A stretch of DNA of 9,706 bases, taken from Clostridia bacterium. GTDB taxonomy: Bacteria > Bacillota_A > Clostridia > Oscillospirales > CAG-272. Each line of letters opens with the position of its first letter. Position 1 is the first letter of the stretch. A program made the position numbers and the translations under genes. This document shows positions 1 through 5,645 of the stretch, piece after piece. Where the stretch lies: contig JAFZCF010000050.1 of NCBI GenBank assembly GCA_017552165.1, positions 1-9,706 of the forward strand, written 5' to 3'. The notes below the pieces were generated by a model, which ran no database searches, was not told the origin of the DNA, and saw nothing but the letters and a program-made list of their open reading frames with translations.

Positions 1-1
1 C

Positions 2-19
2 CTTGTGGAAGGCAAATGA
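2..19 (+). CDS. Possible C-terminal tail of an upstream gene (partial)
   Basis: One plus-strand frame reads Leu-Val-Glu-Gly-Lys and then TGA at 17-19, four bases before a strong terminator hairpin. A coding region ending there would explain why the terminator stands at the window start. Only five codons are visible, so the product cannot be named, and another frame or a stop outside the window is equally possible. Confidence 0.2.
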   Translation, partial: LVEGK

Positions 20-22
20 AAC

Positions 23-58
23 AAAAGCCCGTCCCGGGAAAATCCGGGACGGGCTTTT
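23..58 (+). terminator. Rho-independent terminator of an upstream gene
   Basis: A perfect 15-bp inverted repeat pairs 23-37 with 44-58 around a six-base loop. The core is GC-rich (GCCCGTCCCGG), with an AAAA/TTTT base, so the 3' arm itself ends in the U tract and is followed by ATTTC. It ends transcription from a gene to the left of the window and insulates the GH32 promoter region. Confidence 0.9.
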
Positions 59-127
59 ATTTCATGAGATGCCATTTGATATAAACTCATCTGTGGACGA
101 AGATCAAGTGTAGTTAATTCTTTCATA

Positions 128-137
128 AAACCGGTTT
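128..137. promoter_or_regulatory. Candidate operator: CG-centred palindrome AAACCGGTTT
   Basis: A perfect 10-bp palindrome lies 14 bp upstream of the -35 box of the GH32 promoter. LacI-family regulators, which often control sucrose and fructan genes in Firmicutes, bind CG-centred palindromes of this general form. No regulator gene is in the window, a single 10-bp palindrome can arise by chance, and the position upstream of -35 would fit activation as well as repression. Confidence 0.3.
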
Positions 138-151
138 CGGTCCGTTCGGGA

Positions 152-179
152 TTGACAAACGAGCCGGTAATGGTATAAT
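152..179 (+). promoter_or_regulatory. Sigma-A type promoter of the GH32 gene
   Basis: TTGACA at 152-157 and TATAAT at 174-179 match both hexamers perfectly, with a 16-bp spacer (one short of optimal). Transcription would begin near 186, giving an untranslated leader of about 120 bases before the ATG at 307. It is the only good promoter between the terminator at 23-58 and the GH32 gene. Confidence 0.8.
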
Positions 180-248
180 ATACATCACAGAGCGGGTGCG
201 CAGTTCACTCGGCGGCCCTTTCCTTCGGCTTCCCGATCAGGTGAAATA

Positions 249-286
249 ATCCCAAAGAGAGGAAAAACGCAGTTGCCGTTTGGGAT
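249..286 (+). promoter_or_regulatory. Leader hairpin holding the only Shine-Dalgarno-like sequence
   Basis: ATCCCAAA (249-256) pairs perfectly with TTTGGGAT (279-286), leaving a 22-base loop that contains GAGAGG (257-262), the only ribosome-binding-like sequence before the GH32 gene. The 3' arm covers an in-frame TTG at 280. The hairpin could influence translation initiation, but its stability is modest and an AACG/CGTT pairing inside the loop would compete with it. Confidence 0.3.
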
Positions 287-306
287 ACTGCATTATACGT
301 GTAAAC

Positions 307-2715
307 ATGAAAAAAATACCGGCTATTCTTTTATCAGCAACTTTGGGGGTGTGTCTGCTTATGCTTCTCTTTTCCTGCGGTTCCGCAAACGATCCGGGTC
401 GGACGGAACGGCCGACGTCCGATACCGTGACGACCGCCGATCCGGGCCTTGACGCCCTCGAGCCGTCGGACTTTACCGAACCCGCCTGGGACGTACTCGA
501 TTATTCATCGATGAACCCTGTTTCCGGGGAATGGAACGCCTCGGAAGGCGCGCTTTCCGGCGCTAACGAAAACGCGGGAGACTGCTTCATAATGAGCGAT
601 ATCAGGCACGATCCGGGGAGCACGATGTCCGTTTCTACCGATATTCATTTCAAAGACGGCACCGCATGCGGTATAGTTTTCGGCGTACAAGACCGATCGG
701 ATCCTTCCGCCGGATGGTATTGCGTCAACGTTGACAGAGATAATTTCAAGAACACACGGCTCTTCTCCGTAAATACCGGAACGGTCGGCACCGCAAGCAC
801 TGCCCAGCGGCCTCTGACCGAAAAAGAACAGTTCAAAAAGGATTTCAATCTGCGCGTCGATATTTATCCCGGCGGGGTTTTCGCTTTCTGGCTTGACGGC
901 AAGCTCGTCGCCTCCATTACGGACAGCGATTACAGAGGCGGATATATAGGTCTGCAGACTTATTATGCCTCGGTCGAATTCAGCAACACGAAGGTAAGAG
1001 TAATTGAATCCGAAAATCATCTGAAAGAGCTGTCGGTCGTCGGGGACGCCGTCCTTCGCCCCGCGTTTGACAGAGCCGTTCGGTGCTATTTTGTAAATCT
1101 TCCTTATAAAAACGACTGTCTGAAGCTCGGGATAAAACCCGAGGAGAACGCAGAGATCTACGTAAACGGCATGCATTACAGATCGGAGATCGGCCGCGTC
1201 ACTCTCCCGCTTTCGGTGGGAACGAACGATTTTGAAATTTTCTCGGTCGGAAGCGACGGGAGCGTCTCGGTCTCGCGCGTCATAGCCGTCAGGTACGAGA
1301 CCGACGAGGCAATATATTCGGACGAATACAGGCCGTACGCGCACTTCACTGTCGCTGACTCCTGGCTTAACGACCCGAACGGGCTGGTATACGATGAAAA
1401 AACAGAAACATGGCACATGTTTTTGCAGTATACTCCGGGATCAACCGAATCGGGGATCAAATACTGGGCTCACACCGTCTCAAAGGACCTGTTCCACTGG
1501 TCCCGCGAGGAGATAGCGATCGCGCCCGACTCCGACGGCGCGATATGGTCCGGGAGCTGTGTCGTCGACAGAAACAACACCAGCGGATTCTTCGACGATT
1601 CGGTCGACCCGCGTCAGAGATTTGTCGCGATCTATACCGTAAGATCCGACTGGGGCTCGCAGAGGCAGCACATTGCGTATTCCCTTGACGGCGGCTTCAA
1701 CTGGATAAAATACGAAAACAATCCCGTCATCGCCTCGAGCGACTTCGGCATCGTTGATTTCAGGGACCCGAAAGTCATGTGGATAGAAGATCCCGACGAG
1801 CCCGCCGGCGGGATATGGCTCATGATAGTCGCCGGAGGGCGCGCGCAGATCTTCACCTCCCACGATCTGAAGGACTGGACTTTCAACAGCGCCCTGAATT
1901 ATAAAGACGGGAGCGAGATTTATACAGAGTGTCCCGATCTTATCCCTATGCCGCTGGACGGCGACAGGAACAATATCAAATGGGTCTTTATCGGCGGCGG
2001 TGATTATTACGTTGTCGGGGATCTCAAAAAAGACGCGGAAGGGAAATACGTCTTTACTGCCGAAAGCGACAGGTACGACGGATTCGTGATCGGCGACGGA
2101 TACGCGACTCAGAGCTACTATAACGATCCGAAGGGCAGGACCGTCATATTTGCCTGGGTAAGGGACTTTACCGCGCAGTCGACGGAAGGAAAGGGCTGGA
2201 ACGGCATAATGAGCGTCCCATACGAGACGAAGCTCGTTTCCGAGGGAACGGGATATAAACTTACGGCGGTGCCCGTCGAAGAACTGTCTGTCCTCGAGGG
2301 AGAGGAAGTCCTGAGGGTCGAAAATGAAAAGAACTGTCAGTCCGATCTCCTGAGCGGCGTGACCGGAAACGCCTGCGTCATCGACGCGAAGATAAACACC
2401 GCAAACGCTGAAGAAATCGCGTTTGTTCTCAGAGACAGAGCGTATCTGATATACGACGTGTCGAAAAAAAGACTTACGCTCACGACGACAGTCGGCAGCG
2501 CGCGCACCTACCTGCCGTACGCGGATGACGAAATAACCCTCAAAATAGTGGTTGACAACGGAGTTATCGAGGTGTTCGCAAACGACGGGACCGGCGCTCT
2601 TTGCCTTAAAAACTTTTCAACGAAAGCCGAACGCACCTATTCTCTTGATGTCAAAGGATCGGTCGATATAGAATATCTTTCGGTGAAAAAGCTGAACTCA
2701 TACCACCGCAGTTGA
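307..2715 (+). CDS. GH32 beta-fructosidase (levanase/exo-inulinase type), lipoprotein
   Basis: Hydrolyses terminal fructose from levan, inulin or sucrose-like substrates at the outer face of the membrane. From the ATG at 307 the product has 802 residues. It has a lipoprotein signal (MKKI, a hydrophobic stretch, lipobox LFSC with Cys24), a Thr/Pro/Asp-rich linker, a concanavalin/LamG-like module (about 61-233), a second beta-rich segment (about 234-340), the GH32 five-bladed propeller (about 341-635) and a C-terminal beta-sandwich (about 650-800). The three GH32 signatures are intact: WLNDPNG with nucleophile Asp356, FRDP with Asp487, and ECPD with acid/base Glu541; a WSGS motif is also present. 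An in-frame TTG at 280 would add nine residues and lies nearer to GAGAGG at 257-262, but the signal peptide is best formed from 307. Substrate preference (levan, inulin or sucrose) cannot be read from the motifs. Confidence 0.93.
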   Translation: MKKIPAILLSATLGVCLLMLLFSCGSANDPGRTERPTSDTVTTADPGLDALEPSDFTEPAWDVLDYSSMNPVSGEWNASEGALSGANENAGDCFIMSDIRHDPGSTMSVSTDIHFKDGTACGIVFGVQDRSDPSAGWYCVNVDRDNFKNTRLFSVNTGTVGTASTAQRPLTEKEQFKKDFNLRVDIYPGGVFAFWLDGKLVASITDSDYRGGYIGLQTYYASVEFSNTKVRVIESENHLKELSVVGDAVLRPAFDRAVRCYFVNLPYKNDCLKLGIKPEENAEIYVNGMHYRSEIGRVTLPLSVGTNDFEIFSVGSDGSVSVSRVIAVRYETDEAIYSDEYRPYAHFTVADSWLNDPNGLVYDEKTETWHMFLQYTPGSTESGIKYWAHTVSKDLFHWSREEIAIAPDSDGAIWSGSCVVDRNNTSGFFDDSVDPRQRFVAIYTVRSDWGSQRQHIAYSLDGGFNWIKYENNPVIASSDFGIVDFRDPKVMWIEDPDEPAGGIWLMIVAGGRAQIFTSHDLKDWTFNSALNYKDGSEIYTECPDLIPMPLDGDRNNIKWVFIGGGDYYVVGDLKKDAEGKYVFTAESDRYDGFVIGDGYATQSYYNDPKGRTVIFAWVRDFTAQSTEGKGWNGIMSVPYETKLVSEGTGYKLTAVPVEELSVLEGEEVLRVENEKNCQSDLLSGVTGNACVIDAKINTANAEEIAFVLRDRAYLIYDVSKKRLTLTTTVGSARTYLPYADDEITLKIVVDNGVIEVFANDGTGALCLKNFSTKAERTYSLDVKGSVDIEYLSVKKLNSYHRS

Positions 2716-2730
2716 GATTGTAAAAAAATT

Positions 2731-2779
2731 TCCCCATAGTGCAGTCGTCTGTAAAAACTTCCCGACTGCGCTATGGGGA
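2731..2779. terminator. Shared (bidirectional) terminator between convergent genes
   Basis: A 17-bp stem pairs 2731-2747 with 2763-2779 (one G-T pair in the plus-strand RNA) around a 15-base loop, and begins 15 bp after the GH32 stop codon. On the minus strand the stem is followed by AATTTTTTTA, a good U tract, so it should also end the cassette ending at 2831. On the plus strand the following ATTTC is weaker. Confidence 0.8.
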
Positions 2780-2830
2780 TTTCATGTAGAATTGAAACCG
2801 TCGGCATGTTTCGCCAGTCACCTGGACAAA

Positions 2831-3289
2831 TCAATCAAGTCTATTATACCCGGGTGTGCCTATGAGGTCGGAAAAAATCGCTTCTTCAACGATTCTAAGC
2901 AACTTTGGCTTGACGTTGGAAGTGAAGTAATCATACGGCTTCTCAGATATCATTTTCAGCTCGTCAATATGATAAACGTCAAAAGATAAACCGCCATTCG
3001 AAGCAAATTGTTTTAGAAAGGCAACGGTAACTTTGCCGTTTCCGCCGCAGCTTAAAACATCTGTTGACGTCAAAATAGCATAGTTTATTCCAAAAGTAGT
3101 GCAGTCAGCGGTATTACCCAACGATCGTTTAAAATGGATAACGGCTCCCTTTGATTTGTTGCCGGAAATTTTATAAAATGTCGGAGATTTTCCGCTTCTG
3201 GTAAAACCGTATTGGGAAAGGAAATTTTCCGAGCAAATGATGACAGAGTCAAAAAAGGAGGAATTTCTTGCCTGTTTGCTTAGGTTCAT
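2831..3289 (-). CDS. Hypothetical protein, possibly DUF4304-like
   Basis: A 152-residue soluble protein without signal peptide or membrane helix. The N-terminal half (helix, then a segment with QYGF and FYKI, then KGAVIHFKRSLGN and FGINYAIL) recalls the layout of DUF4304 proteins, where a Gly-Phe-x-Arg/Lys segment is followed by beta strands with a 'hxhxxQxSxxG' pattern. This is a resemblance from memory, not a family assignment, and the function is unknown. Its ATG overlaps the TGA of the membrane protein gene upstream (ATGA at 3286-3289), so translational coupling is likely. The nearest Shine-Dalgarno-like sequence is weak (GAGTGGG). It is visibly AT-richer than its neighbours and transcription should end at the hairpin 2731-2779. 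Confidence 0.7.
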   Translation of the reverse strand: MNLSKQARNSSFFDSVIICSENFLSQYGFTRSGKSPTFYKISGNKSKGAVIHFKRSLGNTADCTTFGINYAILTSTDVLSCGGNGKVTVAFLKQFASNGGLSFDVYHIDELKMISEKPYDYFTSNVKPKLLRIVEEAIFSDLIGTPGYNRLD

Positions 3290-3903
3290 TGTTTGATATA
3301 CCCACTCTTAAAGAAAAACTTAACGTAGCATTTATATTTCTTGGGATTTCGACCGACTATGATGGAACCGATGATGCACAATATCAAAATAATCGCAAGA
3401 ACGATTGGAATAAGGACCAATGGTGCAAGGTGTTTCTGATGAAGACGGTTGGATTCTTCAAAACTCAAAATCACTGTATCATCACACTGAATCTGCTGAA
3501 TTGACCAACACTTCGTTGTGCCGCCTCTTTTGTCCTTGATCTTTTCGACAAAGACTATTACCTCGGTAATTCCATCACAAACGCCTTGTATCTTTTCATT
3601 TTCTTCCCGTTCATTCCAGTAAACCACTTTATATGTTTCACCGTTCGCTGTGGTCATGACATACGCATCATCATCTACAATACCGTTTTCAAATATGACA
3701 GTTTGCTCAATAGTATTGATGGCAGAATACGGACAAAACCAAATGATATAAGCGAAACAGATACCACATCCAATTACAAGAAAACACGAAGAGATGTAAG
3801 CGAGTAAAAAACCACCCGCGTCATGCACATTTCCGTTAAAAATATCCCGCTTGTCTTTTACGGCAGGAAGCGCCTGACCATTGTGAAGTTTTCTGTACTG
3901 CAT
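3286..3903 (-). CDS. Hypothetical two-helix membrane protein
   Basis: 205 residues: a basic N-terminus, a first hydrophobic helix (about 31-57), a loop of about 100 residues, a second helix (about 160-184) and a Lys-rich tail. The positive charges put both ends in the cytoplasm and the loop outside. The loop contains Cys108, Cys132 and Cys140 and beta-type segments (YVMTTANGETYKVVYW, EVIVFVEKI) suggesting a small beta-barrel or sandwich, but I recognise no family. It is first in a two-gene unit with the DUF4304-like gene (ATGA overlap). No convincing ribosome binding site precedes the ATG at 3903, and a 34-codon frame starting at 3962 runs into it, so the 5' end may be misplaced or frameshifted. 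Base composition is AT-rich relative to genes on both sides, suggesting later acquisition. Confidence 0.68.
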   Translation of the reverse strand: MQYRKLHNGQALPAVKDKRDIFNGNVHDAGGFLLAYISSCFLVIGCGICFAYIIWFCPYSAINTIEQTVIFENGIVDDDAYVMTTANGETYKVVYWNEREENEKIQGVCDGITEVIVFVEKIKDKRGGTTKCWSIQQIQCDDTVILSFEESNRLHQKHLAPLVLIPIVLAIILILCIIGSIIVGRNPKKYKCYVKFFFKSGYIKQ

Positions 3904-3990
3904 TCTAACACATACGCAAAAAAATCATTGCCTCTCACAGCGAATTTATAAGTCGTTACCATGCCCTGGTTGACAAAAGACGTTTCTTTA

Positions 3991-4075
3991 TGGTGCGGGC
4001 GACAGGGGTCGAACCTGCATTCCTTTCGGAGCAAGATCCTAAATCTTGTGCGTCTGCCAGTTCCGCCACGCCCGC
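3991..4075 (-). tRNA. tRNA-Leu (anticodon UAG)
   Basis: Read on the minus strand, a 7-bp acceptor stem (GCGGGCG/CGCCCGC) closes a class II cloverleaf with discriminator A and an encoded CCA at 3993-3991. The anticodon stem CAAGA/TCTTG encloses TTTAGGA, giving anticodon UAG, which reads CUA and other CUN leucine codons. The variable arm (CTCCGAAAGGAA region) is long, as expected for leucine, and the T loop GGTTCGACCC is canonical. The 5' end lies 30 bp past the stop of the membrane protein gene, with no good promoter between, so processing from the upstream transcript is plausible. Confidence 0.95.
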
Positions 4076-4105
4076 ATATTATATTTTGGTTGGGCACTGC
4101 AGGTA

Positions 4106-4594
4106 TCAGGTGATATCCAGCGGGGCAAACCTCATCATCTGATTTTTGAGATCGTCACCGCCCTGGAGAAGAACTCCGGTAAGATTATCCCCGAATCTGA
4201 AAACGACGACGATCTTCTTTTTCGGCATTAGATCGGGAAGGAGATTTATTTCCCCTGTCCCGATGCCGTCTTTTTTTGATGATTTTTTAAGTTCTTTCCA
4301 CTCTTTGACGGTTATCACGTCCGAGATAAGGGCCGCACTGCGGCGGAATACTATCCCCCTGCCGGTCCTTGCGGCGCAGAAATATCCGCCGTCTACCGTG
4401 TAAAAGACGTCGCAGATCAGATATCTGTCGGTCACCATTATAATGACCGAGAGCGCAAGCATAAGCGCCGCGAGAAACGGGGCCTCGGGCAGGGGCGTCA
4501 GTTTTGGAATAACCACCGACGCCGTAGCCAGGGCAAAGAGTATCACGCATACTGCGGCCGCGGGAAATCTGTTTCTTTCGGGACGGTAGAACAT
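4106..4594 (-). CDS. Small membrane protein of unknown function
   Basis: About 162 residues with two adjacent hydrophobic helices near the N-terminus (about 10-30 and 38-57) and a cytoplasmic C-terminal domain of about 100 residues. The tail has alternating beta segments (YLICDVFYTVDGGYF, GIVFRRSAALI, KKKIVVVFRF) reminiscent of bacterial PH-like membrane proteins, but the match is too weak to assign. The ATG at 4594 sits in a TGATG overlap with the metallophosphoesterase stop and is preceded at good spacing by GGTGAG inside that gene. A GTG immediately before it (4597) is the alternative start. The overlap implies coupled translation with the phosphoesterase and a possible functional link. 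A Lys-rich segment (KELKKSSKKDG) lies before the last strands. Confidence 0.75.
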   Translation of the reverse strand: MFYRPERNRFPAAAVCVILFALATASVVIPKLTPLPEAPFLAALMLALSVIIMVTDRYLICDVFYTVDGGYFCAARTGRGIVFRRSAALISDVITVKEWKELKKSSKKDGIGTGEINLLPDLMPKKKIVVVFRFGDNLTGVLLQGGDDLKNQMMRFAPLDIT

Positions 4595-5070
4595 CACAGC
4601 TCACCGAACGAGAAAAGCATATTCCCGTCTTTTACAGACAGAGTGCCGAAGGACGGCGCGCCCCTTTCCGGGAATCCGACCGAGCCGGGGTTGAAAAGCG
4701 TGACGCCGTTTTCGGTATGCAGATCCCTTACGTGGGTGTGCCCGTACAGTGCGGCGTCCGCGCCGATCTTCAGGGCGTAGCCGAGCAGCGCGTCCGTGCC
4801 GTGCTTGACGCCTCTCGTGTGGCCGTGAAGCAGGAGGATCCTCTTTCCGCCGAAAAACACGACGCGCTCGGGCGGGACGTCCGAAAACATATCGCAGTTT
4901 CCGGCGACTGCGCAGACTTTGAGCCCAAGCCGCTCCGCTTCCTGAAGGTCACGGAGCCCGTCGCCCAGAAAAAACACCGCGTCCGGCCGCGAAACGGCGC
5001 AGGCGCGTCTCAGTATTTCGGCGACTCTGTCCGCAGAGCCGTGAGTATCTGAGATTATCAGGGCGTCCAT
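4594..5070 (-). CDS. YfcE/MJ0936-type metallophosphoesterase
   Basis: A 158-residue calcineurin-like phosphoesterase that binds two divalent metal ions and hydrolyses phosphodiesters or phosphomonoesters in the cytoplasm. All metal-binding motifs are present in order: DTH (Asp8, His10), GDG (Asp37), GNCD (Asn58), HGH (His82, His84) and GHTH (His111, His113), followed by NPGS at 127-130. The length matches single-domain YfcE proteins. The physiological substrate of this group is generally uncertain. It starts 7 bp after khpA and overlaps the membrane protein gene by TGATG, so it is co-transcribed with the SRP/S16 operon. No strong ribosome binding site precedes its ATG (GAGGA lies rather far upstream within khpA), so it may depend on translation of khpA. 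Confidence 0.93.
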   Translation of the reverse strand: MDALIISDTHGSADRVAEILRRACAVSRPDAVFFLGDGLRDLQEAERLGLKVCAVAGNCDMFSDVPPERVVFFGGKRILLLHGHTRGVKHGTDALLGYALKIGADAALYGHTHVRDLHTENGVTLFNPGSVGFPERGAPSFGTLSVKDGNMLFSFGEL

Positions 5071-5077
5071 AAGGGGA

Positions 5078-5326
5078 TCAGTCTTCGTCCTCTGCGATCT
5101 CGACGTCCGTCCTGACGTTGTAGAGCGAGCCCGCGGCTTTCATCAGCGTGCGGATGCTCTTTGCGTTCTTGCCGTGCTTGCCGATTATCTTTCCCATATC
5201 GGAGGGCGCGACGTGAAGCGTGAAAACGACGTTGTCGCCGTCCACATCGACGTCAACGCGGACCTCGTCCGGGCAATCGACTATAGCGCGGGAAACGTCG
5301 AGCAGAAGTTTCTCGAGTTCAGGCAT
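5078..5326 (-). CDS. khpA: KH-domain RNA-binding protein KhpA
   Basis: An 82-residue single KH domain protein (YlqC family, formerly UPF0109) that binds RNA in the cytoplasm; in other Firmicutes it pairs with KhpB and affects cell division and envelope growth. The KH signature GKIIGKHGKNAKSIR is clear, with the GXXG loop at Gly49-Lys-His-Gly52. The acidic tail (EIAEDED) is typical. It begins 4 bp after the rpsP stop, with a GGGTGAT ribosome binding site overlapping that stop, so it is coupled to rpsP, its usual neighbour. Confidence 0.95.
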   Translation of the reverse strand: MPELEKLLLDVSRAIVDCPDEVRVDVDVDGDNVVFTLHVAPSDMGKIIGKHGKNAKSIRTLMKAAGSLYNVRTDVEIAEDED

Positions 5327-5330
5327 TTTA

Positions 5331-5576
5331 TCACCCGATTATGTTCTGCTTTTTGAGAAGTGCGCGGACCGTCTCGGTGGGCTGAGCGCCGTTCTTGATC
5401 CATTCGGACGCTTTTTCGCCGTTTATAACGATGTCTGCGGGATCCTTCATCGGGTCATAGTATCCGATTTCTTCGATGAATCTTCCGTCACGGGGAGATC
5501 TCGAATCTGCGACGACGATGCGGTAAAAAGGAGCCTTCTTTGCGCCCATTCTTCTGAGTCTGATTTTAACTGCCAT
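5331..5576 (-). CDS. rpsP: 30S ribosomal protein S16
   Basis: A small-subunit ribosomal protein that binds 16S rRNA early in 30S assembly. The product has 81 residues and begins [11 protein letters not shown], the family N-terminus, followed by [19 protein letters not shown] and YDPMK, all characteristic of S16. The ATG at 5576 is chosen because GTGGAGG lies six bases upstream; an in-frame upstream start at 5588 would overlap that ribosome binding site and add four residues not found in the family. It stands in its usual place between ffh and khpA. Confidence 0.97.
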   Translation of the reverse strand: MAVKIRLRRMGAKKAPFYRIVVADSRSPRDGRFIEEIGYYDPMKDPADIVINGEKASEWIKNGAQPTETVRALLKKQNIIG

Positions 5577-5586
5577 TTTTTCCTCC

Positions 5587-5633
5587 ACGGCTGTGCCGTT
5601 AAATTATTTATATCACCGGGTTTTGCCCGCGGT
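5587..5633 (-). other. Two small hairpins between ffh and rpsP
   Basis: The ffh-rpsP gap holds ACGGC/GCCGT (5587-5591 with 5595-5599), which ends two bases before the rpsP GGAGG, and a bulged stem ACCG-GG/CC-CGGT (5615-5620 with 5627-5633). Neither is followed by a U tract in the operon direction, so they are not terminators. They could be mRNA processing or translational control sites for rpsP, which is otherwise tightly packed with its neighbours. Confidence 0.35.
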
Positions 5634-5645
5634 TTTCTGTGTTTG

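Noticed and set aside
505..1416. 303-codon open frame on the minus strand opposite the GH32 gene
   Set aside because: It is the antisense shadow of a gene with all GH32 motifs; the product has no recognisable motif, and GC-rich codon usage often leaves antisense frames open.
2716..2830. Second copy of the tRNA-Leu 3' end that would mark an integrated element
   Set aside because: No stretch resembling the tRNA T arm or acceptor end was found here or elsewhere in the window, and there is no integrase gene.
2847..2856. TATAAT-like sequence on the minus strand near 2850
   Set aside because: It lies inside the coding end of the DUF4304-like gene, has no -35 partner and no gene follows it.
3945..3976. 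TTGTCA and TATAAA as a promoter for the AT-rich cassette
   Set aside because: The spacer is 20 bp, beyond the usual 16-18, and the -35 has a mismatch.
4077..4084. TATAAT just upstream of tRNA-Leu on the minus strand
   Set aside because: It ends about two bases before the mature tRNA 5' end, so transcription would start inside the tRNA, and no -35 box accompanies it.
3858..4097. 79-codon minus-strand frame running through tRNA-Leu
   Set aside because: Its first part translates the tRNA itself and cannot be a protein gene; only the last 34 codons from 3962 are considered, as a separate finding.
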